Positions 11,880 through 22,669 of a DNA stretch of 64,000 nucleotides are shown here, in pieces. A program made the translations under genes and the position numbers. Under the pieces are notes generated by a model. That model worked only from the letters and a program-made list of their open reading frames with translations. It made no database searches and was not told where the DNA came from. Each line of letters begins with the position of its first letter. Within the stretch, counting starts at the first letter, position 1. Origin of the DNA: Blasia pusilla (Eukaryota; Marchantiophyta; Marchantiopsida; Blasiales); the NCBI GenBank assembly GCA_050084515.1, contig CM114271.1, forward strand, positions 66,836,001 to 66,900,000, read 5' to 3'.

Positions 11880-13536
11880 ATAATCATGCTCTATACCAAA
11901 CTATCATTGTAACAATTCTAGAATGATTAAAGTAGGGAAATTTTGTGGATAGAATAGATAATAGGATTCTAGAATGAAGGTGAATGGGAAATTAGTTCCA
12001 AAAATTAATGGAGATGGAAAATCTCAAGGAATAAAAAAGAAGAAGGAGGGACTCAAATCTTAAACATGATTTTTTAGGGTTGCCCATATATCATCATAGT
12101 ATAAATAACATCATTTCCAATCATTTTCCATGAATCAATACAATGGCGATTTTGAGGATTCAAGGAATCTATTAAGAGGTTACTGCAACAAATGGACTTT
12201 CCATCATCCTAATGAATTGTGTTTCAAAAAGCAACTACGAGATGTGAAGAAAATCTCTCAACTCTAGTCAAATCTTCCCTTCATTTCAATCCTACTCAAC
12301 TCTACGACCCTCAATATGGCATCCCCTCTTAATAGAAAAATATTCCAAAACCTCCCACTTTGATCACACTATTACAATCTCTTGTAAGGATTAGTCTGTA
12401 TATATAGGCTATTTCCCTCCATAGAAAACCCTTATTTAATATCACTAAGCCCCTAGAAAAAATTCCAACACCTCCTACCCTATGGTCTCACCATCACAAC
12501 CTAAAGAGAAATTTCATTTTATATTATTATTATTATTGAATGATTGGCATATGCCTATTGGACATGATGTCTAAATTTTTTCCAATTATTTACATCATCA
12601 TACAAATATAAATTTATAGTAATATAATGTTGTTTGCATGCTACATCATAATGAGTTTACTCTTTTGCATGAACTTTGTTTAAATTTTGAAATGGAACTT
12701 GATGGAACTAGCTAGAAGAATTTTGAACATGAACTTGTTAAAATTTCAAAATAAAACAAAAAGGGAAGAGTTGAAAAAAAGTTTGAACACATACATTTTC
12801 AGAATGAAAGAGGGTGAGAGAACCATGCATGAGTGGTAGACTCGAAGGTTGTATAGAGGGGGGAAAAAAAAAAGAGGGGAATATCCCTAAAATCTAACCA
12901 CACCAATGGGGGAAACAAGATCGATCACAGCTATAAAACAAAATCACAAGCAGAAAGGGGGCATCTTGTTAGATTCTAGTCATGGTGTCTCCCACGGTTT
13001 GAGACCACCTAATAATCACATTGGGTTGGGCATGTTGTAAAGGGTTGTCCATGTCTACAATATAAAACCCAAATAAAAGAACAACAAACCAACCAACCCT
13101 TTGGAGGAGATGAAACTTTTAAATCACCCATGGTCCAATAGAGTTACCAAACGGAGGGTAGACAAACCAATATCCTTCACAAAGATATCCATCTATACCC
13201 TTGAATATTCTTCTCTTGCACCCTATGACAATCTCCCTTGTGCTCCCATCATCATGGCCTTGACACATTTGTAGATAGAGGAGGAGTCATCAAAGTAAGA
13301 AGATATTTTAGCACATCCCACTCTTTTTCTACCATTAGAAGGTCTGCTTAGAAAAATGATTCACACATCTCACTCCGGTTTCACCACTGAAGATTTTGTC
13401 ACAATGAGGTGGAGGTGAAACCCTAATCCGTGGGGTATGTGGAGGACAACGAAATGGTCGAAAGAAAGGATGTCGGAGAGGTAGAGTTCTGGAGTCGAGA
13501 AATTGGGAGGAATTGTGCATATATTTGCTGGTGGAG
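11880..13536. other. intergenic DNA and 5' flank of DRL1
   Basis: No gene seen from 11.9 to 13.3 kb. The ~200 bp before the DRL1 start become GC-richer and presumably hold the promoter and 5' UTR; no motif is certain enough to name. Confidence 0.4.
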
Positions 13537-16500
13537 ATGGCGCTCGTGGTGATGTGCGGGCAGCCATGCAGTGGCAAGTCAACAGCAGCTGCGGCTCTCA
13601 TCAAAGCACTGGGAACCAACAATTCAACTCCCGTGTCTCTGATCGACGAGCCGTCTCTCAATCTCCACCGCAACGAGTCCTTTCGTGGTTTGCCTTGCCT
13701 TCCCTTCCCTTCCCTTCGTGTTGACGTGATTTCCTTCTGTGCTTTCTGCTTTTGACGCCATGTGTGTCGGACAACTGTGTGAATGGAAGCGGAAATCATC
13801 GGATATGTTTTCTGGAGTTCAAGTGAGATCGTTAACCATGCTCGTCCATAGAGTGAAAAGTCAGGGGTCTCATGAAGAATCCCGAAGTCGTGATTTTAGG
13901 TTAGGGATTGGTGCAGAATTGGCGGTTAGGTCGAGCGGGCTGCAGTGGTTTCTGACGGTCTAGAATCGCCGTTGGGGTGATCTAATTGTACAGACATGCC
14001 CAGTGAGAAGAACCTTCGGGGGTTGCTGAGATCCGCCGTGGATCGGACGGTTTCAAAGGATACGATTGTCATTATAGACTCTCTGAACCACATCAAGGTC
14101 TGTTTCAGAAATGCTCAGAATTTTTAATTCCGGTTTTTGAACTCAAAATTGGAAGGAGTGCCGGTGATGGCATCATGGTTGGATGCAAATATAGTCTTTG
14201 TAGACCGTCTGAATAACTTCGAGTTCTGTTTAAGAGATGCTGGGAATTTTTTACTCAAGTATTTGGGACTTGAAACTGGGAGATTACGGGTGATGGCATC
14301 ATGGTAGGATATAACTGTCTTTGTAGACTCTCAGAATAGCTTCAAGGTCTGTTTAAGAAATGCTGGGAATTTTTAATGAAGTTTTTCATACTTGAAACTG
14401 AGAGAGTGTCGGTAATGGCATCATGGTAGAATACCATTGTCTTTGTGTACTCTCTGAATCACATCAAGTTCTCCTTCAGAAGTGCTGGGGAGTTTTGAAG
14501 TAGGTTTTCAGAACTTGAAATGGAAAAGTGGTGGCGACATATGCAGACATGGGAAGAATTTCAATTTAAGGTTTAAGTTCTACTGAAGCTACGCCTCAAT
14601 GAAGCGGTTGGTAACTGCAGGGTTACAGATATGAGCTGTGGTGCTTAGCAAGGGTTGCAGCGATTCGATATTGTGTGGTAAATGTTCATTTCCCTTTCTT
14701 TCTTTCATAGAGTTGCACTTTGAATCATGACTGTGTCTGGATTTTTTGTGGACAGCTCTGATGGCACCACCAACGCGAGTCTTGTCAGTTGTATTGTGAT
14801 GCAGGCGAGGAGGACTGCAGATCATGGAATCGTATTAGGCAGGAGGAAGGAGTACCATGTTATGACGATAAGATGTGAGACATGTTGCTTCCCTACTCCC
14901 CAGTATGATGGAACTTTGTTCAATGGATTATGGTAGGAAGTTCTATGGACAGATTGAACTGACACATCAATCAAAGTGATAGATGCTCAGTTTCAGATTT
15001 GAGTAGAAGATGAGAGTGCGCAGGTGATTAGCTAGTCTTTTGTCGTAGCAACTAAAGACAGTATGGCTTGAACGTTTGCATTCATGGAATTGTTGAATCA
15101 AGTTGGTGGGAGTCTGAAAGTTCAGGTTGCTTTTTTTCTTGTACCAATAGGAAGAAAATAGATGACTAGGTTCAGATTCAAGTAGAGGAGATTGTGGGGA
15201 TGAAGGGATAGATTTTGTTATAGCTACTGAAATTGTAGGGCTTCAAAAACTTCTTAGTCACAGAATTGGAGAATCCACTGGATGGGGGGTCTGAAACCTT
15301 CTTGGGAACTAAGGTTGTGTAGGCCCAGACAAAAAAAATATCGAGGTTTTTCTGTCCAATTTTTGTCAAGGCTGGTGAATGTAAGATTGTAACATTTTTG
15401 TATTTCTTCTTGTCAGATTTGATGATTTGGTGAGGCGGTTTGAGAGACCTGATGGGAAAAATCGCTGGGACTCTCCCCTATTCGAACTCAAGCCAGCTGC
15501 AGGTTCTTTCAAATCTTCTCTTTTGACTGGCACAGCCTCAGGGACACAACTGACATAACCGTCAGTTGGCAGTTTCCTGCATGGGCTGTTGAATTGTTTA
15601 TGCCTTCAGTGATGTCACCAGTCACTGACAAATGTGCTGCCTTGGAAACAGAGAAGATTGAGGAAACATCTGAGGCTATAATGCAAGCAGCAGCTTTCCT
15701 GTCAGGTGCCCGTGTACCTGGCTCAAGAAATTCAGGGGTCTTGCAGCCCACAATTGCTACTCAAACTGTAGGTGTTTGTAACTTGGAGTTCTGATGATAT
15801 TTTTCAGCCTGCTTACATTGCCTATTACTTCCCAGAAAGGAATCTAAGTGTTCAAATTTACACCATCTTCGAAATTAGTCATTTTTCTGACTGTAGTAAA
15901 CTCTAGTATATGACCGCAGGACCGCTGATTACAATTGCTACTTTGTAGTTGGGGATGACTCTAGCTTCCAGGTTGTTTAGAACTTCTTGGCATAGTTATT
16001 GAAATTTCCAATTCTTGCCCCTACTTCCTGCAGGCACGTCATGCTGAGAGCAACTCACTCTATGTACTGGATCGAGCCACACAAGTAAGGATCTATGTTT
16101 CAAATGAAGTTGAAATAGACTGGTTTTACTGCTGTCCAGTGATACCGGGTTGAGGACCTTATTAGCAAGTGGTGAATGTTGCAGGAGGTTATGAAGGTTC
16201 TTGTGGAGGCCCAGACACAGGGTGCTGGAGGAGTTGTTCGCAGTGTAAAACTTGGTGATGGAATTCCAGATATATCCTCTCTGCATAATTTTCTCCTTTT
16301 TCACATGTCTACTTGGATATTTGAATGCATCTCTTACGCACTCACTCTCGTGTCATGGTCCCTAAGGCATGGTTTGCCATGGCCTTGTCTGATTCATTAA
16401 TGACTGAGAAGGAGAGACCTTGTTAATGTGCGATTCTTGACCTCAGTTTCACATAAGCTTGCAGAGAAGCGTTGGTCTTCCAGAGCTGCGGAGACTTCGA

Positions 16501-16620
16501 CAGACATTTGTCAAGCTTACAGGGCAGACAAGTTTGTCAGGCCCACCTCCCCCATCAGATGCTCTGAGTGTGAAACGAATGTTCGCCAACTATTTGAACC
16601 AAGAGTTTTCATCTCATTAG
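13537..16620 (+). CDS. DRL1: DRL1/KTI12-like Elongator-associated P-loop protein, nine exons
   Basis: Exons read as 13537-13684, 13994-14097, 14621-14677, 14789-14874, 15417-15502, 15610-15767, 16034-16084, 16185-16271 and 16453-16620. They sum to 945 nt, in frame throughout, giving 314 aa (plant DRL1 is about 300). The P-loop GQPCSGKS lies at residues 8-15, a Walker-B-like TIVIIDS at 73-79, GYRYELWC at 85-92, FDDLVRRFE and NRWDSPLFEL in the middle, LQPTIATQ before exon 7, and GLPELRRLRQTFVKL near the C-terminus. KTI12 family members bind Elongator and carrier tRNA and support wobble-uridine modification; Arabidopsis DRL1 mutants have narrow leaves. The start is the first ATG of the conserved MALVV N-terminus. 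All introns are GT-AG except the last, which looks AT-AC. Introns 2 and 4 contain tandem duplications. Identification is firm; exact boundaries rest on homology remembered from the family. Confidence 0.93.
14058..14520 (+). repeat. ~123-bp tandem repeat containing the end of DRL1 exon 2
   Basis: The last ~40 nt of exon 2 (coding DTIVIIDSLNHIK), its donor and ~80 nt of intron recur three more times in intron 2. The anchor GACTCTCTGAA starts at about 14077, 14203, 14326 and 14447, spacings 126, 123 and 121. The third copy keeps AAG|GTCTG; the second and fourth have lost the donor G. None of the extra copies has an obvious acceptor directly upstream, so they look like decayed partial exon duplications. 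Confidence 0.85.
14985..15315 (+). repeat. two-copy diverged tandem duplication in DRL1 intron 4
   Basis: Segment 14985-15130 and segment 15160-15310 share the order TTCAGATT, AAGTAGA, GAGA, TTTTGT, GTAGCAACT/ATAGCTACT, TGGAATTGTTGAATC/AGAATTGGAGAATC and GGGAGTCTGAAA/GGGGGTCTGAAA, with a period near 180 bp. It is a second independent duplication inside this gene. Confidence 0.65.
16272..16452 (+). other. putative U12-type AT-AC intron (DRL1 intron 8)
   Basis: No GT donor lets exon 8 reach the conserved C-terminal exon without losing family residues. The intron starts ATATCCTCTC, close to the U12 donor consensus ATATCCTT. It ends TTTCAC, and ATTCTTGAC near the 3' end resembles the U12 branch site TTCCTTRAY, with the branch A 12 nt before the terminal AC. 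Joining at these points keeps phase 0 and gives LGDGIPD-ISLQRSVGLPEL, the same length as the Arabidopsis segment. This is inference from sequence and needs a transcript. Confidence 0.75.
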
Positions 16621-18030
16621 TCTCAGTCTTCACTTCTTGCCACTCAATGTCGTGGTTTATTCAAGAGATCCTACCCAGCTGTAAATTAAGTTCAAGGCAT
16701 CATGGAAATTTCATGTGTACAGCATAAGAGCATGTGCATCTTCTTAAGGTTCATCTTCTTAGTGGTAGCCTCAATTTGTTTGGTTGTTCACTCTGAAAGT
16801 GCTTCTGTGGACCCTCCTGGAGCATACTCAAAATCATAGACTTCATAGCACTTTTATTATCCATGACAGGTTTTCCAGAGTGCTATCAACTTCTCCATAG
16901 TAGCTAGTGGTGGTAAGGTGCAGTATGTGCGGAACATAACCTGGACATTTTCTTGCGGTTATGTCATGTGACACAGTTTGGTCCCCTTATGAGATCCAAT
17001 AGTACCAAGTTTTGTGCATGAAGATTGGATAAAGAATTTTCAAACATAGTATACATCCTTTTCGGATCTGCTCACAGGATTAAAGTTAAGAGGCTGGGCA
17101 TACATGGATGAAGCAGCCTATGGCAAAACTTGAGAGAGCACCGCTGTGCTTTGATGTTTTGTGTTCCTGGATTTGCATTTAGGCTGGTGTACTAGATTAT
17201 CATGAATACTCGAACATAGGAAATGAACGTTGCATGGTAAACTTCTCATCCCAACTAACCTACAAGGCGAATATGAATATCAATGGACTTTGACTACACC
17301 TATAGTTGACGAATCTGCAACCCTTGCAGTCTCAGTTTAGTCTTGTCAGGTTACAAATGTCCATCCCAGTTTCCGAATGCAGTTAAGATGGACATCTGCT
17401 ATACACGTGCATCACCACTATAGTGCTGTTATTAACTAACACCACTCGTACCATAAGAACACCCATGTCCACCATAAGAATACCCATGTTCTGTATTCCG
17501 TCTCAAAGCACAAGCACGTGTCCATATTTGAAATAACCTATGTAGACTTGCAAACTCTCGACTGTTGGTTAACTATGAAATTCCATGGCCGGCATACACC
17601 TTCCAGCTGACAGAATTCGGCTGTACACATTTGGACAGAATTCGGCTGTACACATTTCAACTATAGTTATGAATGGTCCCAAACACGACTTGGCCAAATC
17701 TGCTCTGAACACTTGCACTTTCCAAGTACTTCTCTTCTCTTCGAAGGCCAACCGCTGCACTATCCATACCATGCCATCTACACGAGAGGAATCTGCTGGA
17801 CATTCTTGTGCATGCTCTTTACTTTGAGAGTGACTCGCATGGTAAGTGTCATCGTTGCCTGTATGTGTGACCTCAAGGTGACAAATCTGCTTTCACCACT
17901 TGCACTCTACAACTAGTGCTCTTAAGGTTACGTAAACCACTCCGGGTAGGGTTGAGGACAAATGTCCTCCAGATTTCTAGGTCTTATCACACTTTCACAT
18001 GTGATGTGGCATGGAAAGGCTTTGAGGTAA
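16621..18030. other. intergenic space between convergent DRL1 and SAMS, with a 25-bp tandem pair
   Basis: This should hold both 3' UTRs. I see no coding exon. The only clear structure is a perfect two-copy tandem of 25 bp at 17609-17658 (unit begins GACAGAATTCGGCTGTACAC), plus a looser ~20-bp duplication near 17450-17490 (CCATAAGAA, CACCCATGT). Confidence 0.6.
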
Positions 18031-20747
18031 TCAGACTCTCAGAGGTTTGATCAATTCCCATGTGAAGTCAGGATCTGATCGACCGAAGTGTCCATGGACA
18101 GCTGTCTTCTGAAACCGGTTGCCAGTCCCACGCTGCAGATCCAGCTCCTTCATGATCATGCCAGGCCGGAAATCGAAGTTCTTCTTCAGAAGCTTGAGCA
18201 GTTCCGAGTTCTTCATCTTTCCCGTCCTATAGGTGTCCACGAACACAGAAATTGGCTCTGGCTCACCAATGGCATATGAGAGCTGCACCAAGCACCTCCT
18301 AGCCAGCCCTGCTGCCACCACACTCTTGGCCGCCTGCCTTGCGACATAAGCTCCACTACGGTCCACTTTTGAGCAGTCCTTACCTGAAAATGCGCCCCCT
18401 CCATGTGCTCCCCATCCTCCATATGTGTCAACAATTATCTTTCTCCCAGTCAGCCCTGCATCTCCCTTTGGACCACCATTTAGAAACCTCCCTGACGGAT
18501 TCAAGCGGAATATTGTGCGCTCATCAAGGTACCTGCCCATATTGTCCATTATTCACCTTCCATGAGTAATTCGAGCAGAGGGAAATGCAAACATCTCGAA
18601 GTACATGTCAACAATGGTCGAGGTTCATAACATTCAGCTCGCGGAGATCCTCTTTAGAAGACAGTGCACTGGTGCGTGTAAACTGCCCACATCAACTTAA
18701 GGATTCAGCCGATGAAGATACTATTCGGCTTCCGAGGTTTGTGACATCACAATCAGCAAGGTACCTGTTATTGGCTAGTTTGAGGAGACCAAATACATAC
18801 AGGTCATGTGATTGACAGTTTCATAGACCGCGTACTTTTGACGATATGTTCTCTCTCCCATCACTTATTTAGGAATCCATCAGGTTAAGGCGAACCAGTG
18901 TTTTCTAGAGAAAACCGTTACAAGGCATTAACAGATTTCAGAGACGTCATGTTCGCACTGATAATATTGCAGTGACAGTTTATAAAATTATATTGGGTCC
19001 TGATCCCATTGATCGATTGTCGTTGTGGCAGAACCCAGGGTGACTGCAAATCTTTGCCTTCATGAACCTAGGTACGCATCTTGGTTGGTTGTGGAATGGT
19101 CACCTTGAATCCTGATCATTCGGTTGAGTCCAATTAGGTCTGACTACGACTTCGTGTTCACATGAGACCAGGCCAACCGCCTGCCACTGCTGAAATTTAA
19201 GCTACAGACACCCTTAGCAGTTATAGGTTTCTAAACCAAAGTGTAGAAACATGCTGCTGACAGGCTAATCCAGTCGCACCCAGTGCTTTGTGGGCACCAC
19301 ACGTCTGCATTGGCATTACACAATCGACCTGGTTTTCCAATCCTAACGATCCTGTTTCATGTCAACTTGGTTTTTCTCCCTAGTCGTCTAGACCTAAGAG
19401 CACGATTTCATGAATCCATAACCTAAACGCCCCCGAAAGTGAAAATCAGAGCCGATCAAATTAACCTGAAGGCGTGAAAGTTCTGATAGCAACTTTACTA
19501 CTCGCCACGTTCCCAGTGGCGCAAATATTCCTACGCCCTAAAGTAATGCAAATGAGAGGGTTTGCTGTCATGAGGACGCTTTCAATGAAAGCGTCCGAGC
19601 AAAGACCACACTCTTCCGCTCCTTCAACCAAAATAAAACCAAAATGAATAAAAAAATGAATAATGTACGGGCAATACACGCCCGTACATTATTCATTCTT
19701 TACGGGCGTGCTGCCATAGAGAAATACGGCAGCACGCCCGTAAAGCAGGGAGACAGACAGGAGGGAATGTAAACTCTTGCAGACGCAGTATGTTGGCGAG
19801 AGTAGGCCGTGATTTGTGGTGGCGTGAGTGTATTCGGAGCGAGTCACAAATACGACACCTCACACAAACTCACAAACACTCGGACGTGAGAGTGAGTTGC
19901 GGTGGCATGTGTATATTCGGTCGGAGGCAGTCACCAAGTACGACACCTCACAAATTCAGAAACGCTCGGACGAAAAAGAGTGAGTTGTGATAGCATGTGA
20001 ATATTCGTCGCGCTCTACTCACCTTTCGGGGATGACGGGGCGAATGACATGCTCGCGGAGGGCGGCGGCGATCTGGGCGTTGGTGACGGTCTCGTCGTGC
20101 TGGGCGGAGATGAGGACAGTGTGGACTCGGAGGGGGAGCATGGCTCCACTGGTCTGCTCCCGGTTGCGGTACTCCACGGTGACCTGCGTCTTCCCGTCGG
20201 GTCGCAGCCACGCACACAGGCCGCTGCGTCGCACCGCGGCCAGCTGGAAGCTGAGCTGGGTCGCGAGCACATGGGAGAGCGGCATGAGCTCGGGGGTCTC
20301 GTCGGTGGCGTAGCCAAACATGTGACCCTGATCACCAGCCCCGAGGGCGTCGAGGCGTCGAGAGAAGTGGCCATGCACGATTGCGGCGATCTCCGGCTCC
20401 TGCGGAGCGAGATGGATTATGACATTGCACGTGTCCGCACACAGGCCAGTCTCCGGGGACTTGTAACCGATTTCCCGGCACGTGTCGCGCACCACCTTCT
20501 CGTAGTCCACAGTCGCTCTCGTAGACACCTCCCCGAACACCATCACAATGTCCCCCTTCGCGCACGCCTCGCACGCCACGCGACTTTCGGGATCCTGAGT
20601 CAGACACGCGTCCAGTATCGCGTCCGATATCTGATCGCACATCTTGTCCACGTGCCCCTCGTTTACCGACTCCGATGTGAACAGGAACGTCTCCTCCTTC
20701 CCCCCGTCCTCTTCCTCCTCCGCCGCTACCGCCGCCGTCCCATCCAT
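18031..20747 (-). CDS. SAMS: S-adenosylmethionine synthetase, two exons
   Basis: Methionine adenosyltransferase makes S-adenosylmethionine from methionine and ATP. Exon 1 is 20747-20023 and exon 2 is 18532-18031; donor GAAAG|GTGAG and acceptor GGGCAG|GTACC join as R-Y in frame, giving 408 aa against ~393 for most plant enzymes. The excess is an acidic N-terminal tail (EEEED at 10-14). Visible motifs are [21 protein letters not shown] at 136-141, [38 protein letters not shown] (core 286-294), and GHFG near the end. The near-invariant GHPDK reads GHVDK (V33, codon at 20649-20651). The segment between residues 97 and 123 is also diverged. Length and frame are intact, so I take it as functional, but the Val and divergence could mean an unusual paralogue. 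Orientation is convergent with DRL1. Confidence 0.94.
19561..19745. repeat. three clustered hairpins in the SAMS intron
   Basis: Hairpin C: 11-bp perfect arms 19574-19584 and 19586-19596 with a 1-nt loop, flanked by TTTGCT and AGCAAA. Hairpin A: 18-bp perfect arms 19655-19672 and 19680-19697, 7-nt loop. Hairpin B: 18-bp perfect arms 19698-19715 and 19728-19745, 12-nt loop. A and B abut with no spacing and share the core TACGGGC. They would fold in the minus-strand pre-mRNA as well as in DNA. Confidence 0.9.
19811..20012. repeat. ~86-bp tandem repeat, 2.3 copies, next to the SAMS intron donor
   Basis: Copies share GGTGGC, GTGTATTCGG / GTATATTCGG, AGTACGACACCTCAC and CGCTCGGACG followed by GAGTGAGTTG. 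The first runs about 19811-19895, the second about 19896-19983, and a partial third (19984-20012) stops about 10 bp from the exon 1 donor at 20022. Confidence 0.8.
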
Positions 20748-20865
20748 TCTTCAGTTGAATCTCCTTCAGGAGAGCTGTGCAGTATAACCAGAAGCAGAAA
20801 CAAAACACCAAAACCAAAAACCGTCCTATTTTGGCTGCCTCTGGGCCCTCAAAAGAATACCCTCA

Positions 20866-22350
20866 AAAGCTCCAGACAACTGGAAGCACTTGAGAGGAGG
20901 AGTAGGATAGTGAGAGATGGTGTCCAATTGATAGGAGCTCCACACACCGAAACTGCTCGAGAAACGGGAACTGGAAGCACTTAGATGAGGAAACTGGAAG
21001 GACTTGTGAAAAAAGTGGAAGCACTAGAGAAGAGAAGTGAAGGAACTTCCGCTTGAATTGGAAGACTTCAAGAGCTGGAGAGATGTGGAGAAATGCGAAA
21101 TGGCAGACAGTTCGAGAGAACTGGAAGCACTTTAGGGGATGGAAAGTCCAGAGATGCTGCACAGAAGCGATAAGCTCGAGAAAACTGGAAGTTCTCGAAT
21201 GGATAGCACTGTCGTGAGAGAGTTGTTCAATGACAAACGGTGTTGAAGGGACGGAAGCACTGTCCTGGCAACAGACGGACTCCTGAGATGTTCGACCCCA
21301 AACTGAGCTCGAAAGGTCAATCAGAGTGGAAGCACTCGAATGAATAGAATCTGGACCTGCCCAAGTGCTTCACACTCCCAACAGTTTCGAACCAGAAAGA
21401 CGACAACTCTGAGAGACAGTAAGATATTGCCCCCACAAACCAAACTGGCAGCAATTTTCAGAGTGGACGGATTCTTGACCTTCGGTAGAGACCTACCACA
21501 CTCGATCAAGCTCGAAGTAGAAAGGATGGGCTTTCGACGACTGCGAACAGGACTTGCTTGAAAGGAGTCTCGACACTCCACCCAAAACTAAAAGCGTTTC
21601 AGAATGCAAGAAATTCGAACGAGAAAGGTTGTAATCTAGACAGCGACGCTTGACGAGAAAAGTGGAAGCTCCTGAGTGGATTCTCGACCCGAAAGTAGAA
21701 GTGCTTCAGACGCTAGGACGAAGTTGGAATTAGAAAGATACTGTAAGGGATGGATTCTCCACCGAAAAGTGACAGTTCCTCGACACCCGACCCTAAAGCA
21801 CTAAAGTGGTCTCTCGAAACTCTACCCAAAGGCTGAACAGATCAAGACACAAAGATCTGCAGAAATCCAACTAAAGCCCAAGAACGGATTCAATCTCGAC
21901 ACGATTAGCCCAGACCTAGAAAGTAGATTGCGCAGACCCCAAAAGTAGAAAAGTCTTCAAGACTCAAGAAGCTCCAGGTGGACCGATTTAGACACGAGAA
22001 GCTCCACAAAGACGAATCTCAGCAGTTGAACAAAAGCCCGAAAAGAGGATTCGATCTCAACGCAATATCTCCCAACCCCAACACTCAAGAAGCTCCAGTG
22101 TTAAGCTTCAGTATCAGGAAGCTCCAGCAGTCCACTAAAAGCCCACCAATAGATTCAAATTCAACACGAGCCAAAAGTAGCCCCGATCCAGATACAAAAA
22201 GCTCCAGCAGAACCTCAGAATTCGACCTACAAGCACAGAACCGATCCAGACTCGAGCAGCTAAAAGCACAACGAACCTCACCAATGGACCAAGAGCCCAA
22301 GAACGTATTCGATCGCCCCACGATTTCTCCCAAACCCCAACAAACACTCC
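20866..22350. repeat. degenerate minisatellite upstream of SAMS
   Basis: GGAAGCACT occurs exactly at 20882, 20973, 21017, 21123, 21253 and 21328 (AGTGCTTCC on the SAMS sense strand), with several one-base variants. Further out (21.66-22.3 kb) the recurring words change to GAAGCTCCA, GATTCRATCTCRAC and CCAAAAGTAG. Spacing is irregular (44-130 bp). An open frame at 21978-22550 runs through it, but the same repeats continue outside that frame, so I read the region as non-coding. Confidence 0.75.
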
Positions 22351-22604
22351 AACTTAACAAGGTGCGGATCGACCAGGCAGCTCCGATCGACTGCCCACAG
22401 GGCCTCAAGATATCGACGCTGTTGACAAGCTCCACCAGCTCCACGATTAAAAGAGCAACAACCACTCACTCGGCAGATAAGCTCGAAGTCGATAGAGACG
22501 AGGCAATGCTAGCCATGACTGGATCAATGCGAGGAAAAGAAAGTGGGTGAAAGGACATCCCCTTAACCACTCCAATTCCCATTGAAATCCAGGTCTACAT
22601 AGCC

Positions 22605-22665
22605 CTCTCTCCCTCCCTCCCTCTCTCTCTCTCTCTCTCTCCTTCCTCCCTCCCTCCCTCCCTCT
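22605..22665 (+). repeat. CCCT/CT simple repeat
   Basis: CCCTCCCTCCCTCTCTCT runs of pure pyrimidine, then CCTCC repeats; a second CT tract lies at 22995-23022. Confidence 0.9.
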
Positions 22666-22669
22666 ACCT

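Noticed and set aside
19561-19745. Rho-independent transcription terminators
   Set aside because: The hairpins are in a plant nuclear intron and lack a following T-run; this terminator type does not apply.
20049-20984. 311-codon plus-strand open frame
   Set aside because: It is antisense to SAMS exon 1; the GC-rich codon pattern of the real exon keeps the opposite strand open.
21978-22550. 190-codon open frame rich in Ser, Gln, Lys and Pro
   Set aside because: It lies in a degenerate minisatellite whose repeats continue upstream of the start codon, and it matches no known protein.
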